Counted from the first letter of the stretch, positions 28,359-37,980 are shown. The stretch is DNA of 64,000 nt from an uncultured Pseudomonas sp. (GCF_946885955.1 NZ_CAMPHI010000016.1:1-64000); one strand, 5' to 3'. A program made the numbers and translations. The notes: a model not told the origin generated them from the sequence alone.

Positions 28359-29138
28359 ATGAAGAAGATTGCACTTCTAGGCGCATTGGCGCTGTCCATT
28401 CTGTCGCCGCTGGTCATGGCTGAAGACGCCAAACCGTTGCGCATCGGTATCGAGGCAGCTTACCCACCGTTCGCGTTCAAAACCCCTGAAGGCAACATCA
28501 GCGGTTTCGACTACGACATCGGCATGGCGCTCTGTGAAGAGATGAAGGTCAAGTGTCAGTGGATCGAGCAGGAGTTCGATGGCCTGATCCCGGCTCTGAA
28601 AGTCCGCAAGTTCGATGCCGTGCTGTCCTCCATGAGCATCACCGAAGACCGCCTGAAGTCGGTCGATTTCACCAAGAAGTACTACCACACCCCCGGCAAA
28701 CTGGCGATGAAGGCCGGTACCGTGATCAACGACCCGCTGGTCGACCTCAAGGGCAAAAAGCTCGGCGTGCAACGCTCGTCGATCTATGACCGTCACGCCA
28801 GCGACGAGTTCGAGCCGGCAGGCGTCGAAGTGGTGCGTTACAGCTCGCAGAACGAAGCCTTCCTCGACCTGGCTTCCGGGCGTCTGGATGCGACCCTGGC
28901 CGACGTGGTGAACATTGACGAGGGTTTCCTCAAGACCGACGCCGGTAAAGGCTTCGCTCTGGTCGGCCCGGATTTCACTCAGGAGAAATACTACGGCCAA
29001 GGCGCCGGCATCGCCGTGCGTAAGGGCGACAAGGAACTGGCCGACAAGATCAGCAACGCGATCGACGCGATCCGCGCCAACGGCAAGTACAAGGAACTGC
29101 AGGACAAGTATTTCGACTTCAACGTCTACGGCGAATAA
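28359..29138 (+). CDS. aotJ: Arginine/ornithine-binding periplasmic protein
   Basis: A 259-residue solute-binding protein (SBP_bac_3) with signal peptide [58 protein letters not shown] and [21 protein letters not shown] are typical of the lysine/arginine/ornithine-binding group. It delivers arginine and ornithine to the AotQM permease. GAAGGAG precedes the ATG. First gene of aotJQMOP-argR; a 136-base gap before aotQ has a hairpin-forming GGCGCCCGCTGGCGCC that may allow differential expression of the abundant binding protein. Confidence 0.94.
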   Translation: MKKIALLGALALSILSPLVMAEDAKPLRIGIEAAYPPFAFKTPEGNISGFDYDIGMALCEEMKVKCQWIEQEFDGLIPALKVRKFDAVLSSMSITEDRLKSVDFTKKYYHTPGKLAMKAGTVINDPLVDLKGKKLGVQRSSIYDRHASDEFEPAGVEVVRYSSQNEAFLDLASGRLDATLADVVNIDEGFLKTDAGKGFALVGPDFTQEKYYGQGAGIAVRKGDKELADKISNAIDAIRANGKYKELQDKYFDFNVYGE

Positions 29139-29274
29139 ATCCACGGCGAGGCATCGCCTTTCACCGAAAGTGGCGCAGGCGCTTGGCCCAGGCCCGCGAG
29201 AATGGAAACGACCCGCGTCACTTTTTCGTTGTACTTCCCGGCGCCCGCTGGCGCCCGCATGAGGTAACTAGGGC

Positions 29275-29964
29275 ATGTTGAACGGCTACGGCTCGACCAT
29301 TCTCGAAGGTGCCTGGCTTACCCTGATTCTGGCGTTGACCTCGATGGCGGTGGCGATTTTCCTGGGCCTTCTGGGCGCGGCATTTCGCTTGTCACCGATC
29401 AAGTGGCTGGCGATTCTGGGGGAGACCTACGCCACCGTCATTCGCGGTATTCCCGATCTGGTACTGATCCTGCTGATCTTCTACGGCGGCCAGGATCTGG
29501 TTAACCGCGTAGCGCCGCTGCTCGGTTACAACGAATATATCGACATCAACCCATTCGTCGCCGGTGTCTTCACCATGGGCTTCATCTTCGGCGCCTATCT
29601 GTCGGAAACCTTCCGCGGCGCCTTTATGGCGATCCCCAAGGGGCAGAGCGAGGCCGGCGCGGCCTATGGCATGAGCGGGATCAAGGTGTTCTTCCGCATT
29701 CTGGTGCCGCAGATGATCCGCTTCGCGATTCCCGGTTTCACCAACAACTGGCTGGTGTTGACCAAGGCCACGGCGCTGATTTCGGTAGTGGGGCTGCAGG
29801 ACATGATGTTCAAGGCGAAAAACGCCGCCGATGCGACCCGCGAACCTTTCACCTTCTATCTCGCGGTCGCCGCGCTCTATCTGGTGCTGACCAGTGTGTC
29901 GCTGCTGGCCCTGCGCTACCTGGAAAAACGCTACTCGGTCGGCACCAAAGCCGCCGATCTGTGA
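29275..29964 (+). CDS. aotQ: Arginine/ornithine ABC transporter permease AotQ
   Basis: A 229-residue inner-membrane permease with about five transmembrane helices of the HisM/HisQ type. The EAA-loop region is GQSEAGAAYGMSGIKVFFRILVPQMIRFAIPG. It pairs with AotM to form the channel for arginine and ornithine uptake. GAGGTAACTAGGGC precedes the ATG. Its stop codon is part of the TGAGGAGC that forms the ribosome-binding site of aotM, so the two are coupled. Confidence 0.94.
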   Translation: MLNGYGSTILEGAWLTLILALTSMAVAIFLGLLGAAFRLSPIKWLAILGETYATVIRGIPDLVLILLIFYGGQDLVNRVAPLLGYNEYIDINPFVAGVFTMGFIFGAYLSETFRGAFMAIPKGQSEAGAAYGMSGIKVFFRILVPQMIRFAIPGFTNNWLVLTKATALISVVGLQDMMFKAKNAADATREPFTFYLAVAALYLVLTSVSLLALRYLEKRYSVGTKAADL

Positions 29965-29977
29965 GGAGCACGCACGC

Positions 29978-30676
29978 ATGATCTTCGACTACAACATGAT
30001 CTGGGAAAATCTGCCGCTGTACTTCGGCGGCGTATTGATAACCCTGAAGATCCTCCTGCTGGCCCTGGCGTTCGGCCTGGCTCTGGCGATCCCGCTGGGT
30101 TTGATGCGGGTCTCGAAGTCGCCGCTGGTGAACTTCCCGGCCTGGCTCTACACCTATGTGATCCGCGGCACGCCGATGCTGGTGCAGCTGTTTCTGATCT
30201 ACTACGGTCTGGCCCAGTTCGAGGCGGTGCGCGACAGCTTCATGTGGCCCTATCTGTCGAGCGCGACCTTTTGCGCGGTGCTCGCATTCGCCATCAATAC
30301 CAGCGCCTACAGTGCGGAAATCCTCGCCGGCAGCCTGAAGTCCACGCCCCATGGCGAGATTGAAGCGGCCAAGGCCATGGGCATGTCGCGTCTCAAGCTA
30401 TACCGCCGCATCCTCCTGCCGTCGGCGTTGCGCCGGGCGCTGCCGCAGTACAGCAACGAAGTGATCATGATGCTGCACACCACGTCGTTGGCGTCGATCG
30501 TCACCCTGATCGACATCACCGGCGCGGCGCGCACGGTCAGCTCGCGCTTCTACATGCCGTTCGAGGCGTTCATTACCGCCGGCCTGTTCTATCTCTGTCT
30601 GACCTTCATCCTGGTGCGCCTGTTCAAGCTGGCCGAGCGCCGCTGGCTGGCCTATCTGGCCCCACGCAAGGCCTGA
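29978..30676 (+). CDS. aotM: Arginine/ornithine ABC transporter permease AotM
   Basis: A 232-residue permease homologous to AotQ, starting MIFDYNMIWENLPLYFGG. It has about five transmembrane helices and the EAA-loop AAKAMGMSRLKLYRRILLPSALRRALPQY, which docks on the ATPase AotP. The ATG at 29978 follows GAGGAGC; an upstream in-frame start inside aotQ is rejected. It is 13 bases from aotQ and ten from the next gene. Confidence 0.94.
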   Translation: MIFDYNMIWENLPLYFGGVLITLKILLLALAFGLALAIPLGLMRVSKSPLVNFPAWLYTYVIRGTPMLVQLFLIYYGLAQFEAVRDSFMWPYLSSATFCAVLAFAINTSAYSAEILAGSLKSTPHGEIEAAKAMGMSRLKLYRRILLPSALRRALPQYSNEVIMMLHTTSLASIVTLIDITGAARTVSSRFYMPFEAFITAGLFYLCLTFILVRLFKLAERRWLAYLAPRKA

Positions 30677-30686
30677 GGAAAAGCCC

Positions 30687-31799
30687 ATGCAGCGAATCGA
30701 TCACCGTTTACCCTGGGGCACACCGGGCACCGAGCGGCAGCTCAGCGTGTTCCGCTTTGGCAGCGGCCCGTGCAAGGCCTATATCCAGGCCTCGATGCAC
30801 GCCGACGAATTACCCGGCATGCGCGTGGCGGTGGAACTCAAGCGCCGGCTCCGCGAACTGGAAGGGCAGGGCCGGCTGACCGGGGTGATCGAACTGGTCC
30901 CGGTGGCTAACCCGATCGGCTTGGGTCAACTGGTACAAGGTTGCCACCAGGGACGTTTCGAGATCGGTAGCGGCAAGAACTTCAATCGCGGCTTCTTCGA
31001 TCTGGCCGAAGCCGTTGCCCCGACCCTGGAAGGGCGTCTGGGCAAGGATGGCCCGAGCAATGTGCGGATTATTCGTGCGGCCATGCAGCACGCCCTGGAG
31101 GCGCTGCCTGCGCCGACGTCCGAGCTGCAAGGCTTGCAGCGCCTGTTGCTGACGCATGCCTACGACGCCGACGTGGTGCTCGACCTGCATTGCGACTTCG
31201 AGGCGGCAGTGCATCTTTATGGCATTCCGCAGCAATGGTCGCAGCTGAGTTCGCTGGCCGCGCGCCTGGGCGCCGCCACCGTGTTGTTGGCCGAGGAGTC
31301 CGGCGGTTCGTCGTTCGATGAAGCCTGCTCCTCGCCCTGGTTGCGCCTGGCCCAGCGCTTCCCGGACGCGGCGATCGACCCGGTATGTCTGGCCACCACG
31401 GTGGAGCTGGGCGGCATGGACAACACCGCGCCGGCCAAGGCCCAGGCCTATGCCGAGGCGATTCTGGCGTATCTCGCCGAGCAAGGCCTGATCGCCGGCG
31501 ACTGGCCGGCCGCACCGCAAGAATGTTGCGAGGGCGTGCCCTTCGCCGGCACCGAGTTGTTGTACGCACCGCATAGCGGGGTGGTCAGCTTTCTGCAGCC
31601 GGTCGGCGCCTGGGTGGAAGCCGGTACGCCGATATTCGAGATACATGATCCTCTGGACGACCGCCATAGCGTGGTCAACGCCAGCACCGCAGGCGTGCTG
31701 TTCGCCATCGAGCGCACGCGCTTCGCATTGCCCGATCGCTGGTTGGCCAAAGTGGCCGGCCGCACCCCTATTCGCCAGGGTCGCTTGTTGAGCGACTGA
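30687..31799 (+). CDS. aotO: Succinylglutamate desuccinylase/aspartoacylase-family protein AotO
   Basis: A 370-residue zinc carboxypeptidase-like protein. The expected metal-site motifs of the AstE/AspA family are visible: SMHADELPGMRVAVELKRR (His and Glu), DLHCD, and TTVELGG with the catalytic glutamate. The C-terminal part (YAPHSGVVSFLQPVGAWVEAGTPIFEIHD) looks like a barrel-sandwich domain. It lies inside the arginine transporter operon between the permease and ATPase genes, as in P. aeruginosa. It may deacylate a modified amino acid after uptake, but the substrate is not established. Confidence 0.85.
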   Translation: MQRIDHRLPWGTPGTERQLSVFRFGSGPCKAYIQASMHADELPGMRVAVELKRRLRELEGQGRLTGVIELVPVANPIGLGQLVQGCHQGRFEIGSGKNFNRGFFDLAEAVAPTLEGRLGKDGPSNVRIIRAAMQHALEALPAPTSELQGLQRLLLTHAYDADVVLDLHCDFEAAVHLYGIPQQWSQLSSLAARLGAATVLLAEESGGSSFDEACSSPWLRLAQRFPDAAIDPVCLATTVELGGMDNTAPAKAQAYAEAILAYLAEQGLIAGDWPAAPQECCEGVPFAGTELLYAPHSGVVSFLQPVGAWVEAGTPIFEIHDPLDDRHSVVNASTAGVLFAIERTRFALPDRWLAKVAGRTPIRQGRLLSD

Positions 31800-31817
31800 T
31801 TCAAGAGAGTGGAAACC

Positions 31818-32582
31818 ATGTACAAACTTGAAGTTCAGGACTTGCACAAGCGTTACGGCAGCCACGAAGTGCTCAAGGGCGTGTCCCTTGCGGCCAAGGC
31901 CGGTGATGTGACCAGCATCATCGGCTCCAGCGGCTCGGGCAAGAGTACCTTCCTGCGTTGCATCAACCTGCTGGAGCAGCCGCATGCCGGCAAGATCCTG
32001 CTCAACGGCGAAGAGCTCAAGCTGGTGCCGAACAAGGACGGCGCGCTCAAGGCCGCCGACGCCAAACAGTTGCAGCGCATGCGCTCGCGCCTGGCCATGG
32101 TGTTCCAGCACTTCAACCTGTGGTCGCATATGAGCGCCCTGGAAAACATTATGGAAGCGCCGGTGCACGTGCTCGGCATGGACAAGCAGGAGGCCCGGGA
32201 CAAAGCCGAGCACTACCTGAACAAGGTTGGCGTTGCACACCGCAAGGATGCCTACCCGGCGCACATGTCCGGCGGCGAGCAGCAGCGCGTGGCGATTGCC
32301 CGCGCGCTGGCGATGGAGCCGGAAGTGATGCTGTTCGACGAGCCGACCTCGGCACTCGACCCCGAACTGGTCGGCGAGGTGCTCAAGGTGATGCAGGACC
32401 TGGCCCAGGAAGGCCGTACCATGGTCGTGGTGACCCACGAAATGGGCTTTGCCCGCGAGGTTTCCAACCAGTTGGTGTTCCTCCACAAGGGCGTGGTGGA
32501 AGAGCGTGGCGATCCCCGTGAAGTGCTGGTCAACCCGCAATCCGAACGCCTGCAGCAATTCCTTTCCGGTAGCCTTAAATAA
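31818..32582 (+). CDS. aotP: Arginine/ornithine ABC transporter ATPase
   Basis: A 254-residue ABC ATPase: Walker [10 protein letters not shown]-loop [16 protein letters not shown], signature [15 protein letters not shown], Walker [14 protein letters not shown], and H-loop [13 protein letters not shown]. It energises AotQM. The ATG at 31818 gives [14 protein letters not shown]; a GTG nine bases upstream is too close to the AGAGAG ribosome-binding site. It follows aotO by 18 bases and precedes argR by 39. Confidence 0.95.
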   Translation: MYKLEVQDLHKRYGSHEVLKGVSLAAKAGDVTSIIGSSGSGKSTFLRCINLLEQPHAGKILLNGEELKLVPNKDGALKAADAKQLQRMRSRLAMVFQHFNLWSHMSALENIMEAPVHVLGMDKQEARDKAEHYLNKVGVAHRKDAYPAHMSGGEQQRVAIARALAMEPEVMLFDEPTSALDPELVGEVLKVMQDLAQEGRTMVVVTHEMGFAREVSNQLVFLHKGVVEERGDPREVLVNPQSERLQQFLSGSLK

Positions 32583-32621
32583 GCACCCCCCATAACGCCA
32601 ACAGAGCCTAAACTCACCGCC

Positions 32622-33608
32622 ATGAATGCCCATCGAATCGGCTTCCTGCTGTGGCCCAACACCAAGCCCCTGACCTTGGCTTTGGCCGAGGAAGCGCTGC
32701 TCGTCGCCCAGCGTGTCCACCCTGAAGTGGTCTACGAGCTGTCGTTTCTGCAGGCCGAAGTGCCGGACCCTGCCGCTGGTGGCTGGTGCCTGCCGGGCGA
32801 GTCCTGGGTGGGCAAGCTGGAGGGCTGCCAGAAGCTCTTTCTGATCGCCGACGAACCGCCTGCGGCCATGCCGGCGACGCTCTCCGGCGCGCTCAAGCAA
32901 CTGGTGCGCAGCGGCTGCGCGATAGGCGCGGTCTCCGCTGGGGTGTATCCGCTGGCGCAGCTCGGTTTGCTCGACGGCTACCGCGCCTCGGTGCACTGGC
33001 GCTGGCAGGACGACTTCAGCGAACGCTTCCCCAAGGTTATCGCCACCAGCCATCTGTTCGACTGGGACCGTGACCGCATGAGCGCCTGTGGCGGCATGGC
33101 CGTGCTGGACCTGTTGCTGGCGCTGCTGTCGCGCGATCACGGCGCCGAACTCGCCGGCGCGGTATCGGAAGAATTGGTCGTGGAGCGCATTCGCGAAGGC
33201 GGCGAGCGCCAGCGCATCCCATTGCAGAATCGTTTGGGCTCCAGCCACCCGAAGCTGACCCAGGCGGTGTTGCTGATGGAGGCGAATATCGAGGAGCCAC
33301 TGACCACCGACGAGATCGCCCGCCATGTCTGTGTGTCGCGTCGGCAGCTGGAGCGCATCTTCAAGCAGTACCTCAATCGTGTACCCAGCCAGTATTACCT
33401 GGAGCTGCGGCTGAACAAGGCGCGGCAGTTGTTGATGCAGACCAGCAAGTCGATCATCCAGATCGGCCTGTCCTGCGGTTTCTCCTCCGGCCCGCATTTT
33501 TCCAGCGCCTACCGCAACTTCTTCGGCGCCACACCGCGCGAAGACCGTAACCAAAGGCGCAGCAACAGTCCTTTCGAACTGACCTCGACGCCGGTCGAAC
33601 GCGAGTAA
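32622..33608 (+). CDS. argR: ArgR, AraC-family arginine regulator
   Basis: A 328-residue regulator with an N-terminal DJ-1/PfpI (GATase1-like) domain (about residues 1-185, starting MNAHRIGFLLWPNTKPLTLA) and a C-terminal AraC double helix-turn-helix (LTTDEIARHVCVSRRQLERIFKQY and IQIGLSCGFSSGPHFSSAYRNFFG). This is the Pseudomonas ArgR type, unrelated to E. coli ArgR. It controls arginine uptake and catabolic genes and its own operon. TGTCGC half-sites occur upstream of aotJ. It is the last gene of the operon. Confidence 0.94.
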   Translation: MNAHRIGFLLWPNTKPLTLALAEEALLVAQRVHPEVVYELSFLQAEVPDPAAGGWCLPGESWVGKLEGCQKLFLIADEPPAAMPATLSGALKQLVRSGCAIGAVSAGVYPLAQLGLLDGYRASVHWRWQDDFSERFPKVIATSHLFDWDRDRMSACGGMAVLDLLLALLSRDHGAELAGAVSEELVVERIREGGERQRIPLQNRLGSSHPKLTQAVLLMEANIEEPLTTDEIARHVCVSRRQLERIFKQYLNRVPSQYYLELRLNKARQLLMQTSKSIIQIGLSCGFSSGPHFSSAYRNFFGATPREDRNQRRSNSPFELTSTPVERE

Positions 33609-33707
33609 TCTGGCGGTGCTCCGCTGGTTGACGGATGTATTGCCGGACAGCTGGCGCGACCCGCGGCTATGCTTGAACGAACCTGTACTAGCGGACTCTC
33701 ACCTCGC

Positions 33708-34448
33708 ATGAACATTTCGCGCCTGCTGATCGGTATCGCCTTGTGCGTCTCCACCTTGCTGGTTCGGGCAGAGCCATTGATCGCCCTCGACAATGCCAAC
33801 CCACCGTTCATGTACCTTGAGAACGGTGAAACCAAAGGGCTGTACGCCGAGCTGCTGCGGGCGGTATTCCAGCGGGCGGGAGTCGACGTGGATATCCGCG
33901 GAATGCCCTGGAAGCGCGCGTTGCGTATGGGCGAAGGGGGCAGGGCGGGCGTTGGCGGCATCTACCAGACTGCGCCACGTCTTGAGATATTCGATTATTC
34001 GCAGCCGATCTTTGAAGAGAAATTGATCGTTTATGCGCGCACTGGTTCTGCGTTGCGTTTCACCCGGGTCGAGGACCTTTACGGCATGCGGGTTGGCGTG
34101 ATCCGCGGCTGGAGTTATACCGAGGCTTTCGATGCCGCGGCCAAGGCTGGACGGATGCAAATGACCGAGAGCAGTTCGGACGAGGCGAACTTCAGGATGC
34201 TCGCCTCGGGACGCCTGGACGCGGTGATCGCCATCGAGTTGGCTGGGCAACGTATCCTCAAGCGCCTGGACCTGTTGGACAAGGTGCGCGCGCTCGAGCC
34301 CGCGCTGAGCATCAACCCGACGTACCTGGTCTTCGCCAAGAAGGCGCAGCAACAGCAATTGCTGCAGCGCTTCGACCAGAGCCTGGCGCAAATGCGCGAG
34401 GACGGCTCGCTCGACGCGCTGGTGCAACAGGTCGTCGGCAGCCAATAG
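33708..34448 (+). CDS. Periplasmic amino-acid-binding-like protein
   Basis: A 246-residue SBP_bac_3 family protein with a signal peptide (MNISRLLIGIALCVSTLLVRA). LIALDNANPPFMYLENGETKGLYAELL, DYSQPIFEEKLIVYARTG and GMRVGVIRGWSYTEAFD are typical. No permease or ATPase gene accompanies it, so it is an orphan; such proteins may serve another transporter or act as sensors. The ATG at 33708 is used because it starts the signal peptide; an upstream in-frame ATG at 33669 adds a non-hydrophobic stretch. It is 99 bases after argR. Confidence 0.82.
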   Translation: MNISRLLIGIALCVSTLLVRAEPLIALDNANPPFMYLENGETKGLYAELLRAVFQRAGVDVDIRGMPWKRALRMGEGGRAGVGGIYQTAPRLEIFDYSQPIFEEKLIVYARTGSALRFTRVEDLYGMRVGVIRGWSYTEAFDAAAKAGRMQMTESSSDEANFRMLASGRLDAVIAIELAGQRILKRLDLLDKVRALEPALSINPTYLVFAKKAQQQQLLQRFDQSLAQMREDGSLDALVQQVVGSQ

Positions 34449-34506
34449 CCGACCTGAAAGCCTGATGAATTACTCACGGTCGCCTGGGCCAGATGATGCC
34501 TTCTGG

Positions 34507-35340
34507 CTACTCGGGCGCCGAATGCGGATACAGCGAATGCCCACAGCGATTGCAGAACGCCGAAGCGGCATCGTGCTCGGCCTTGTGGCAGTTCGGACAA
34601 GGTTGTTCGACACGGCCGTCGCTGCGCATCGCATTGGCCAGTTCGGCGGTAAAGATGCCCGTGGGCACGGCAATGATCGAATAACCGGTGATCATCACCA
34701 GGCCGGCCAGGGCCTGACCCAGCGCCGTGCGCGGGACGATGTCGCCGAAACCCACGGTAGTCAGGGTCACCACCGCCCAGTAGATGCTTTTCGGAATGCT
34801 GGTGAAACCGTTCTGCGGGCCCTCGATCACGTACATCAATGTGCCGAAGACGATCACCAGGGTGCCGACGCTGAGCAGAAATACCACGATTTTCTGCTTG
34901 CTACCGCGTAGCGCCGTCAGCAGGAAGTTGGCCTGGCTCAGGTAGGGCGTGAGCTTGAGTACGCGGAAAATTCGCAGCATGCGGATCACCCGGATGATCA
35001 GCAGGTACTGGGCATCGGCGAACAACAGCGCCATAAAGGCCGGCAAAACCGCGAGCAGGTCGATCAGGCCGTAGAAGCTGAAGATATATTGCCGGGGTTT
35101 CGGGCTGACATAGATGCGCAACAGGTACTCGCTGGCGAACAGTGCTGTAAACAGCCACTCCAGCGCCATGAACAGATCACCGTAGCTGCGGTGCGCGGCG
35201 TCGACGCTGTCGAGCATCACCACAGCCAGGCTGGCGAGAATGGCCACCAGCAGGTAGTGATCGAAGCGCTGCCCGGCCGGGGTGTTGGTGAAGAAAATGA
35301 TGATGTACAGGCGCTGGCGCCAATCCTGCAACTTATCCAT
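34507..35340 (-). CDS. Voltage-gated potassium channel with zinc-ribbon tail
   Basis: A 277-residue channel with six transmembrane segments. The S4-like helix LLIIRVIRMLRIFRVLKL has regularly spaced arginines, and the pore filter is TTVGFGDIVP. After S6 a cytosolic tail has two CxxC knuckles (CPNCHKAEHDAASAFCNRCG), a probable zinc ribbon. It is a Kv-type bacterial K+ channel (Pfam ion transport). No partner gene is adjacent; it is convergent with the solute-binding gene on the left and follows the urea transporter by 65 bases on the same strand. Confidence 0.9.
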   Translation of the reverse strand: MDKLQDWRQRLYIIIFFTNTPAGQRFDHYLLVAILASLAVVMLDSVDAAHRSYGDLFMALEWLFTALFASEYLLRIYVSPKPRQYIFSFYGLIDLLAVLPAFMALLFADAQYLLIIRVIRMLRIFRVLKLTPYLSQANFLLTALRGSKQKIVVFLLSVGTLVIVFGTLMYVIEGPQNGFTSIPKSIYWAVVTLTTVGFGDIVPRTALGQALAGLVMITGYSIIAVPTGIFTAELANAMRSDGRVEQPCPNCHKAEHDAASAFCNRCGHSLYPHSAPE

Positions 35341-35405
35341 GGGAATTCTGCTAACTCCGTGGTGGCGCGGGTCCGAAGGCGGACGAGCGGGCGATGCGCG
35401 CCAGC

Positions 35406-36338
35406 CTAGGGAGTTTTGCCCGGGTGATGCAAGTTTTTGCCTCGTTGTGCCGCAGGCGCACAGTCTGCGGCGGCGTTTAGCAATAGACGCTGGCTAGCCG
35501 TGATCAACCAGCAGGCGAGGATAAAGGGCAGGGTCAGGGCCGGTAGCCCCAGGGCGGCGAAGCCGGGCTGCAGTAGCGTCGCCAGAACCATAGCCAGTAG
35601 TGGCAACCAGGGGCCGCGGTTTACCTGGCTTACGGCCACAGCCGCCAGTGCTGCGTTATAGCCATGCAGCCCCACCAGTGCGCCGTACTGCGGCCAGCCC
35701 AGGTGCAGCGCCAAACCCAGGCCGCAGGCCGAGCCGAGCAGCGCCCAGCAGGCGGCGCGCTTATCGGCGAGCAGCAGACCAAGCCATAGACAAACGCCAG
35801 CCAACGGTTGGTCGAGAAAAACCACCTGGCCAATGCCGCGGGCGATGGCGCTTACGAGGCTTAGTCCATCGGGCGGCGTGGTTTCACCTGCAGCGCCGTT
35901 TTGCAGCTGCAACGGCAGCGCCAGCAATATCCAGCCCAGAGCGATAAAGGGCAGGGTGAACGCCGGCAGCCACTGGTGCTCGCGCATGCGCCGCATCCAG
36001 GGCGCGAGCAGCAGGCTGGAAGCGCCGCCGCCGAGGATGACTACTAACGCCAGGAGTGGTGACCAGGCGAAGCTATGGCCGAGCAGCAGGCCCAGCAGAA
36101 TGCCGTTGTAGCCATACAGGCCGATCTGGATATCGGCTTGGGCGTAACCACGACGCTGGGCAACGAGTTGGCCACTCAAACCACCGAGCAAGGCCGCGCC
36201 GAGCGATTCTGGCGCGCCCAGGGCAATCGCCAGTAATACCAGCGCGCCGCAACCGGGATGGCACTGCAGAAAGATCTGGCTGAAGCCATTGAGCAGCGCG
36301 CGCAGATCGGTTTTGGCAGAGGTGAGTAGTGGCGGCAT
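35406..36338 (-). CDS. Urea transporter
   Basis: A 310-residue membrane protein with the internal duplication of the UT/Yut family: FLQCHPGCGALVLLAIAL with GYNGILLGLLLG, and later FLDQPLAGVCLWLGLLLA with GLHGYNAALAAVAV. It provides passive urea passage. The ATG at 36338 starts MPPLLTSAKTDLRALLNGF; the frame is open to 36455 but runs through the pyk terminator. It lies downstream of pyk on the same strand, beyond a strong terminator, so it probably has its own promoter. Urea is a product of purine and allantoin breakdown, which ties it to the glyoxylate genes upstream. Confidence 0.88.
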   Translation of the reverse strand: MPPLLTSAKTDLRALLNGFSQIFLQCHPGCGALVLLAIALGAPESLGAALLGGLSGQLVAQRRGYAQADIQIGLYGYNGILLGLLLGHSFAWSPLLALVVILGGGASSLLLAPWMRRMREHQWLPAFTLPFIALGWILLALPLQLQNGAAGETTPPDGLSLVSAIARGIGQVVFLDQPLAGVCLWLGLLLADKRAACWALLGSACGLGLALHLGWPQYGALVGLHGYNAALAAVAVSQVNRGPWLPLLAMVLATLLQPGFAALGLPALTLPFILACWLITASQRLLLNAAADCAPAAQRGKNLHHPGKTP

Positions 36339-36365
36339 GCCGGTGAACCTGAGTAAGCACCCGAA

Positions 36366-36402
36366 TAAAAAGAGGCACCCACCAGGGGCGTGGTGGGTGC
36401 CT
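36366..36402 (-). terminator. Intrinsic terminator after pyk (minus strand)
   Basis: A perfect 12-base stem (AGGCACCCACCA at 36373-36384, TGGTGGGTGCCT at 36391-36402) with a six-base loop. On the minus strand it is followed by CTTTTTATT, so it ends transcription from the gcl-pyk operon before the urea transporter. Confidence 0.88.
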
Positions 36403-36457
36403 GCAAGCTGGCAATGCCAGGATGGGACTGACGCTAGAACCTGGTTTATCCCCAAAA

Positions 36458-36526
36458 CGTAGCCCGGATGAAATCCGGGAAGCGCTGTTGGCCGTACAAC
36501 CTCTCCCCGGATTGCATCCGGCTACC
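36458..36526. repeat. REP pair (CGTAGCCCGGAT family)
   Basis: CGTAGCCCGGATGAAATCCG with an inverted CCCCGGATTGCATCCGGCTA arm. Same family as 41253-41311. It lies between the pyk stop and its terminator. Confidence 0.75.
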
Positions 36527-36564
36527 AAATCACCTGTCTTCTTGGCCGGGATCGTCACCCGCTC

Positions 36565-37980
36565 TCAACGCAGCGTTTCGATGCGCAAACTGTTGGTGCT
36601 GCCCGGCTGGCCGAAGGGTTCGCCAGCGGTGATCACCAGGGTGTCGCCGCGTTGCGCCATGCCGCGGGCTTGGGCGATTTCCAGGGCGGTACTGGTGACT
36701 TCCTCGACCTTGCCCAGACGCTGGTTGACCACCGAGTACACGCCCCAGGCGACGCTCAGGCGCCGTGCGGTATTCAGGCTTGGCGTCAGGCTGAGGATCG
36801 GCGCCTTCGGCCGTTCGCGCGAGGCGCGCAGGCTGCTGGCGCCGGACTCTGTGTAGTTGACCAGCGCAGCCACCGGAAGGATCGAGCTGATGCGGCGGAT
36901 CGCGCAGCTGATCGCGTCCGACGCAGTCGCTTCGGCCTGGGGCCGGCCGACGTCGAGCTGGGCCTGGAAGTCCGGGCCGTTCTCCACCTGGCGGATGATC
37001 TTGCTCATCATCTGCACCGCTTCCAGCGGGTAATCGCCGGAGGCGGTTTCCGCCGAGAGCATCACCGCATCGGCGCCTTCGGCCACGGCATTGGCCACGT
37101 CGGTGACCTCGGCGCGGGTCGGCGCCGGGGAGAAACGCATGGACTCGAGCATCTGCGTGGCCACCACCACCGGCCGGCCGAGCTGGCGGCAGACGCGGAT
37201 GATGTCCTTCTGGATGCGCGGCACGTTTTCCGCTGGCACTTCCACCCCGAGATCGCCACGGGCGACCATGATCGCATCGCACAGCTCAGCGATTTCCTTG
37301 AGGTGGGTAACCGCCGAGGGCTTCTCGATCTTGGCCATCAGCAGTGCCTTGTCACCGATCAGCTCGCGCGCTTCGACGATATCTTCGGGGCGCTGGACGA
37401 ACGACAGCGCCACCCAATCGACGCCCAGTTGCAGGCCGAAGGCCAGGTCGCGGCGGTCCTTTTCGGTCAGCGGCGACAGTTGCAACACAGCCTCCGGCAC
37501 ATTGACGCCCTTGCGGTCGGACAGCTCGCCGCCGGCGATCACTTCGGTGATCACCGCAGTGGGTTCCTTGGCCGTGACGCGCAGGCGCAAGCGGCCATCG
37601 TCGAGCAGCAGGCTCATGCCCGGTTGCAGCGCGGCGATGATTTCCGGGTGCGGCAGGTTGACCCGCTGGGCATCGCCCGGGGTGTCGTCGAGGTCCAGGC
37701 GCAGGGTCTGGCCGCGTACCAGTTCGACCTTGCCTTCGGCGAAACGACCCACGCGCAGTTTCGGTCCTTGCAGGTCCATGAGGATGCCGATCGGGGTGTT
37801 CAGGCGCTGTTCCACTTCGCGCACCCAGTCATAGCGCTGAGCGTGGTCGGCGTGTTCGCCATGGCTGAAATTGAGGCGGAACAGATTGACCCCGGCTTCC
37901 ACCAGTTGGCGGATATCGTCCTGGGTTTTTATCGCCGGGCCGAGGGTGGCGAGGATTTTCACTTTCTTGTTGGGAGTCAT
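36565..37980 (-). CDS. pyk: Pyruvate kinase
   Basis: A 471-residue pyruvate kinase making pyruvate and ATP from phosphoenolpyruvate. Motifs include VKILATLGPAI, RLNFSHGEHADH, MAKIEKPSAVTHL with the active-site lysine and glutamate, MVARGDLGVEVP, and DVANAVAEGADAVMLSAETASGDYPLEAV. It is the last gene of the gcl-hyi-glxR-ttuD-pyk set on the minus strand and overlaps ttuD by four bases, so it serves the glycerate route: glycerate to 2-phosphoglycerate to pyruvate. A second pyk probably exists elsewhere in the genome, as in other pseudomonads. Confidence 0.95.
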   Translation of the reverse strand: MTPNKKVKILATLGPAIKTQDDIRQLVEAGVNLFRLNFSHGEHADHAQRYDWVREVEQRLNTPIGILMDLQGPKLRVGRFAEGKVELVRGQTLRLDLDDTPGDAQRVNLPHPEIIAALQPGMSLLLDDGRLRLRVTAKEPTAVITEVIAGGELSDRKGVNVPEAVLQLSPLTEKDRRDLAFGLQLGVDWVALSFVQRPEDIVEARELIGDKALLMAKIEKPSAVTHLKEIAELCDAIMVARGDLGVEVPAENVPRIQKDIIRVCRQLGRPVVVATQMLESMRFSPAPTRAEVTDVANAVAEGADAVMLSAETASGDYPLEAVQMMSKIIRQVENGPDFQAQLDVGRPQAEATASDAISCAIRRISSILPVAALVNYTESGASSLRASRERPKAPILSLTPSLNTARRLSVAWGVYSVVNQRLGKVEEVTSTALEIAQARGMAQRGDTLVITAGEPFGQPGSTNSLRIETLR

